A program made the position numbers and the translations under genes. This document shows, piece by piece, positions 38,662-40,689 of a DNA stretch of 40,689 nt (its first letter is position 1; the number at the start of each line of letters is the position of its first letter). The notes beneath the pieces were generated by a model that saw only the letters and a list, made by a program, of their open reading frames with translations, searched no databases and was not told the origin of the DNA. The stretch covers positions 1 to 40,689 of IMG/VR virus record IMGVR_UViG_3300049791_000027; one strand, 5' to 3'. The stretch is from a virus.

Positions 38662-39062
38662 GTGACGGCGAATCCTTTACATTCTACTCCGTGTCTTGGC
38701 ACCATGCCCGCCTACAGCGTCAGTGCTGTGAGTGCAACATCCTGATAGAGAGGAAAGAGCGATACCAGCGCCTGTCCGGCTACTGTGATGAGAAGTGGCG
38801 GAATTACAGCACTTGTCATGAGTGCGCCAAGACCCGCGAAGAGTTCCTTAGGGAAGAATTCACCATGACGCGTATGCTGGATGATCTCATGGAGAAGCGG
38901 GATGGGCTGAGTTATGACGACGCGCATAACTGGGCTATGCTCACTAACGCTATAGCCAGCGTACGGTGCCGTATGCGGGCCGCAGCTAAGTATGCCGGGC
39001 CAACCCTAACCCCCTTGCCCCTACGCGCTAAGCGCGCAGTCCCAGATGGCTTTGCGCCGTAG
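38658..39062 (+). CDS. Cysteine-rich zinc-ribbon-like protein, 134 aa
   Basis: The ATG at 38658 overlaps the previous stop (ATGA) and has GGAG. RQCCECNI and, 38 residues on, TCHECAK give two CxxC pairs plus CDEK, a likely zinc site. The middle is helical (LREEFTMTRMLDDLMEKRDG). Function unknown. Confidence 0.65.
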   Translation: MSDGESFTFYSVSWHHARLQRQCCECNILIERKERYQRLSGYCDEKWRNYSTCHECAKTREEFLREEFTMTRMLDDLMEKRDGLSYDDAHNWAMLTNAIASVRCRMRAAAKYAGPTLTPLPLRAKRAVPDGFAP

Positions 39063-39093
39063 TTTGCGGGCATGGTGCCTTAGCGCGTACAAT

Positions 39094-39126
39094 AAAAAGC
39101 CCCGGCTAACTGTGATTAACCGGGGC
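39094..39126 (-). terminator. Intrinsic terminator facing the - strand
   Basis: GCCCCGG (39099-39105) pairs with CCGGGGC (39120-39126). The T-run lies on the - strand only (AAAAA at 39094-39098 on the + strand). It copies the stem of the terminator at 2695. No - strand gene lies upstream of it, so it would stop antisense transcripts from the primase-helicase region. On the + strand it is only a hairpin. Confidence 0.7.
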
Positions 39127-39187
39127 GAGGCCTGTGTTCTAGCATGAACATGGGCATAGTAACACAGCCCCGGCCAGAGGAGCAAGC

Positions 39188-40689
39188 ATGTCCATCTCTA
39201 AGTTCTTGCAAACGGACAAAACATATCTATCAGAAGCCGCCGACTACTTAGACAGTCGTGGCGTCACCATCCAGGACCTGCCAATCCTTACGTACAAGAA
39301 CGCCAACATCGGGTTCTTTACCAAGACTGGCCCGGACCAATCCCAACCCCATATCATTGAGGGCTGGGCGTTTAAGATACGTGGCCCAGAGGATGGGTAC
39401 TACGATGATCGCTGGCTACTCAGGGCTTGCAACTGGGATGGGAATACTGATTACTACCAGCGGCGGAACAAGGTCTACCACAAAGTCGAGAAGCCCCCCA
39501 AATTCGTACAGCTGAGTGAGAAGGGCGCCGACTGCATCTATTATATGGCTAGCATGGAGGCGCTGTGTCATGCCCCCATCGTCATGTTCCATGAGAAGTT
39601 CACCAGCGCATCCTTGGCCCAGAAACTGACCGGCATCCCGGCGCTGGCCCTCTCCGGATGCACCAACTGGTCCACAGACAAGCGACTCAAAGATTCCCTG
39701 ACCGCCATGATCAAGTGCATGGTGCCCAGCGCTAAGATCGTAGTGTGCTTTGATGGGGATATACTCGAAAACCCAAACGTGATGCACGCCGCATCTCAGC
39801 TCAAGGGGTGGATCCATGCTATTCGACCAGATATATCGGTATCTTTCCCAAACGTACCACCACTCACCGACGGGCGTAATGGTTGGGATGACTGGCTTGT
39901 GGACCAAGGAGAATTTGCAAGAAGTCATTTCCTTGCTATCATCGAAGACAATGGGGTTGATGTCACCACTGCCCTTCCGATCGCGCATCTTATTGCTAAG
40001 TACCAAGTCAAGGTCAAAGTCCTTAAAGAATCCATACATATCGAGCAGACCGCAGCCAATTACCGTCGCCTACTCCACCATCCGCTCTGGGAGAATTACA
40101 TCCAGGACACTAGTGGGGCTGTATATGACAGAGAGGACATAGGGGCTGGCGGGCTCTCATTAGAGGAGTTCGCTATGCGCTATGAGACGTGGCTGGCGGA
40201 CACAGTATTCCTTGGCGAAGGTGCTGGCGTGCGGGGCACACAAGTTAAACAGGCATGCAAGATGGAGTTAGCGAGCCGTACAGAGTCCGTGCCGCTGCTA
40301 CTGCTAAGCGCGCAACCCCCAGTTACCCTGCTACAAGCGCAAACCGCAGCTATACGCATGTTCACTGACGGTATACGGGTCACTGGCCCCATGTCAATGG
40401 ACGAAACAGTAACAACGATGATTCGTATGGCCCGGGACATGGTCGCACTATGGTCCTCGGATAAGTCAGTCGATGTCCAGTGGGTGCTGGCCCTAGTCGG
40501 TCCAACCGGATGCGGTAAGTCTAACTTCCCAAAGAGCTTTCTGCGCTGTTTCGAGGCACTCGGCTACCACCCCACCATCGCGCAATTGGATAAAGACGGC
40601 AGCAGGGCCACCATGCCAGAGTATGTCCGCCAATGCCGCGACACTATGATGGCGGTGTTCGACGAATATAACCCCGATGACCGATGCGC
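39188..40689 (+). CDS. Primase-helicase, N-terminal part (continues at 1-803)
   Basis: The start ATG at 39188 follows AGAGGAG with a 6-nt spacer. The joined product is 725 residues. The N-terminal third carries a TOPRIM-like region of the DUF3854 type: FHEKFTSASLA, then ALSGCTNW, then the acidic motif VVCFDGD, as expected for a primase catalytic domain. The C-terminal half carries Walker A GPTGCGKSN (K444), and the rest of the helicase lies at 1-803. A fused primase and SF3/VapE-like helicase would unwind and prime phage DNA together with the family A polymerase encoded at 29314-31095. It is the last and largest gene of the + strand early region. The open frame has no stop before the right end only because the circle was cut inside it. 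Confidence 0.85.
   Translation, partial: MSISKFLQTDKTYLSEAADYLDSRGVTIQDLPILTYKNANIGFFTKTGPDQSQPHIIEGWAFKIRGPEDGYYDDRWLLRACNWDGNTDYYQRRNKVYHKVEKPPKFVQLSEKGADCIYYMASMEALCHAPIVMFHEKFTSASLAQKLTGIPALALSGCTNWSTDKRLKDSLTAMIKCMVPSAKIVVCFDGDILENPNVMHAASQLKGWIHAIRPDISVSFPNVPPLTDGRNGWDDWLVDQGEFARSHFLAIIEDNGVDVTTALPIAHLIAKYQVKVKVLKESIHIEQTAANYRRLLHHPLWENYIQDTSGAVYDREDIGAGGLSLEEFAMRYETWLADTVFLGEGAGVRGTQVKQACKMELASRTESVPLLLLSAQPPVTLLQAQTAAIRMFTDGIRVTGPMSMDETVTTMIRMARDMVALWSSDKSVDVQWVLALVGPTGCGKSNFPKSFLRCFEALGYHPTIAQLDKDGSRATMPEYVRQCRDTMMAVFDEYNPDDRC
40563..40689. repeat. 127-bp terminal direct repeat, right copy
   Basis: Identical to 1-127. Removing one copy gives a 40,562-bp unit genome and restores one intact primase-helicase gene. 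Confidence 0.97.

Noticed and set aside
39143-39247. Mini-ORF overlapping the primase-helicase start
   Set aside because: No ribosome site, and it runs out of frame through the primase-helicase N-terminus.
1-40689. tRNA genes, integrase, CI-like repressor, phage RNA polymerase
   Set aside because: I looked for characteristic protein motifs and cloverleaf patterns and saw none; a tRNA scan would be decisive for tRNAs.

Overview
The window is a complete genome of a small tailed dsDNA phage, written out linearly. Its last 127 bases (40563-40689) repeat its first 127 exactly, and one gene, a primase-helicase, runs off the right end and continues in frame at the left end. The unit genome is therefore a circle of 40,562 bp, or a circularly permuted or terminally redundant molecule assembled as a circle. 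The parts list is podovirus-like: a P22-type portal, a beta-propeller tail protein, internal/ejection proteins with a lytic transglycosylase, a short tail-fibre gene, and no tail tape measure, sheath or baseplate. AGGAG-type ribosome sites, sigma70-like promoters, a GTA-type holin and GH108 endolysin point to a Gram-negative, probably proteobacterial, host. I cannot name the host. I see no phage RNA polymerase, integrase, CI-like repressor or tRNA, so a lytic phage that uses host RNA polymerase is the simplest reading.

Layout. (1) Late region, + strand, 3739-22669: terminase, portal, zinc ribbon, scaffold, lysis genes (unusually placed between scaffold and capsid), capsid, connectors, tail, internal virion proteins and fibre. 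(2) Base-modification operon, - strand, 26320-22666: glycosyltransferase, DNA-base hypermodification protein, thymidylate-synthase-family enzyme, HD nucleotidase and NMAD1-like protein, tightly coupled by ATGA-type junctions. (3) Replication region, - strand, 35254-26395: SNF2 helicase, VRR-NUC nuclease, Fe-S RecB-like nuclease, family A DNA polymerase, two micro-membrane proteins, SGNH hydrolase, putative ssDNA-binding protein, MazG and small unknowns. (4) Early + strand region, 35433-40689 and on through 1-2669: many small unknown genes, including a run of tiny membrane proteins and a tandem paralogue pair, then the primase-helicase. (5) A roughly 1 kb non-coding block (2720-3738), rich in G-runs, palindromes and heptad repeats, just before the terminase genes.

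Two things stand out. First, the five-gene operon looks like a thymidine hypermodification and glycosylation system: a TS-family enzyme to make a C5-modified pyrimidine nucleotide, an aGPT-PPlase/HMUDK_hel-type protein acting on the base, a TAGT-type glycosyltransferase, and two nucleotide-pool enzymes. No 5-hmdU kinase was recognised. Second, a 7-bp element, GTGGCAC (or its complement GTGCCAC), sits against the -10 box of at least seven promoter-like sequences with TTGC-type -35 boxes and 17-bp spacers, and one capsid promoter carries a degenerate copy. This suggests one regulator controls early, replication, modification and late transcription. Both are read from sequence; neither has been tested.
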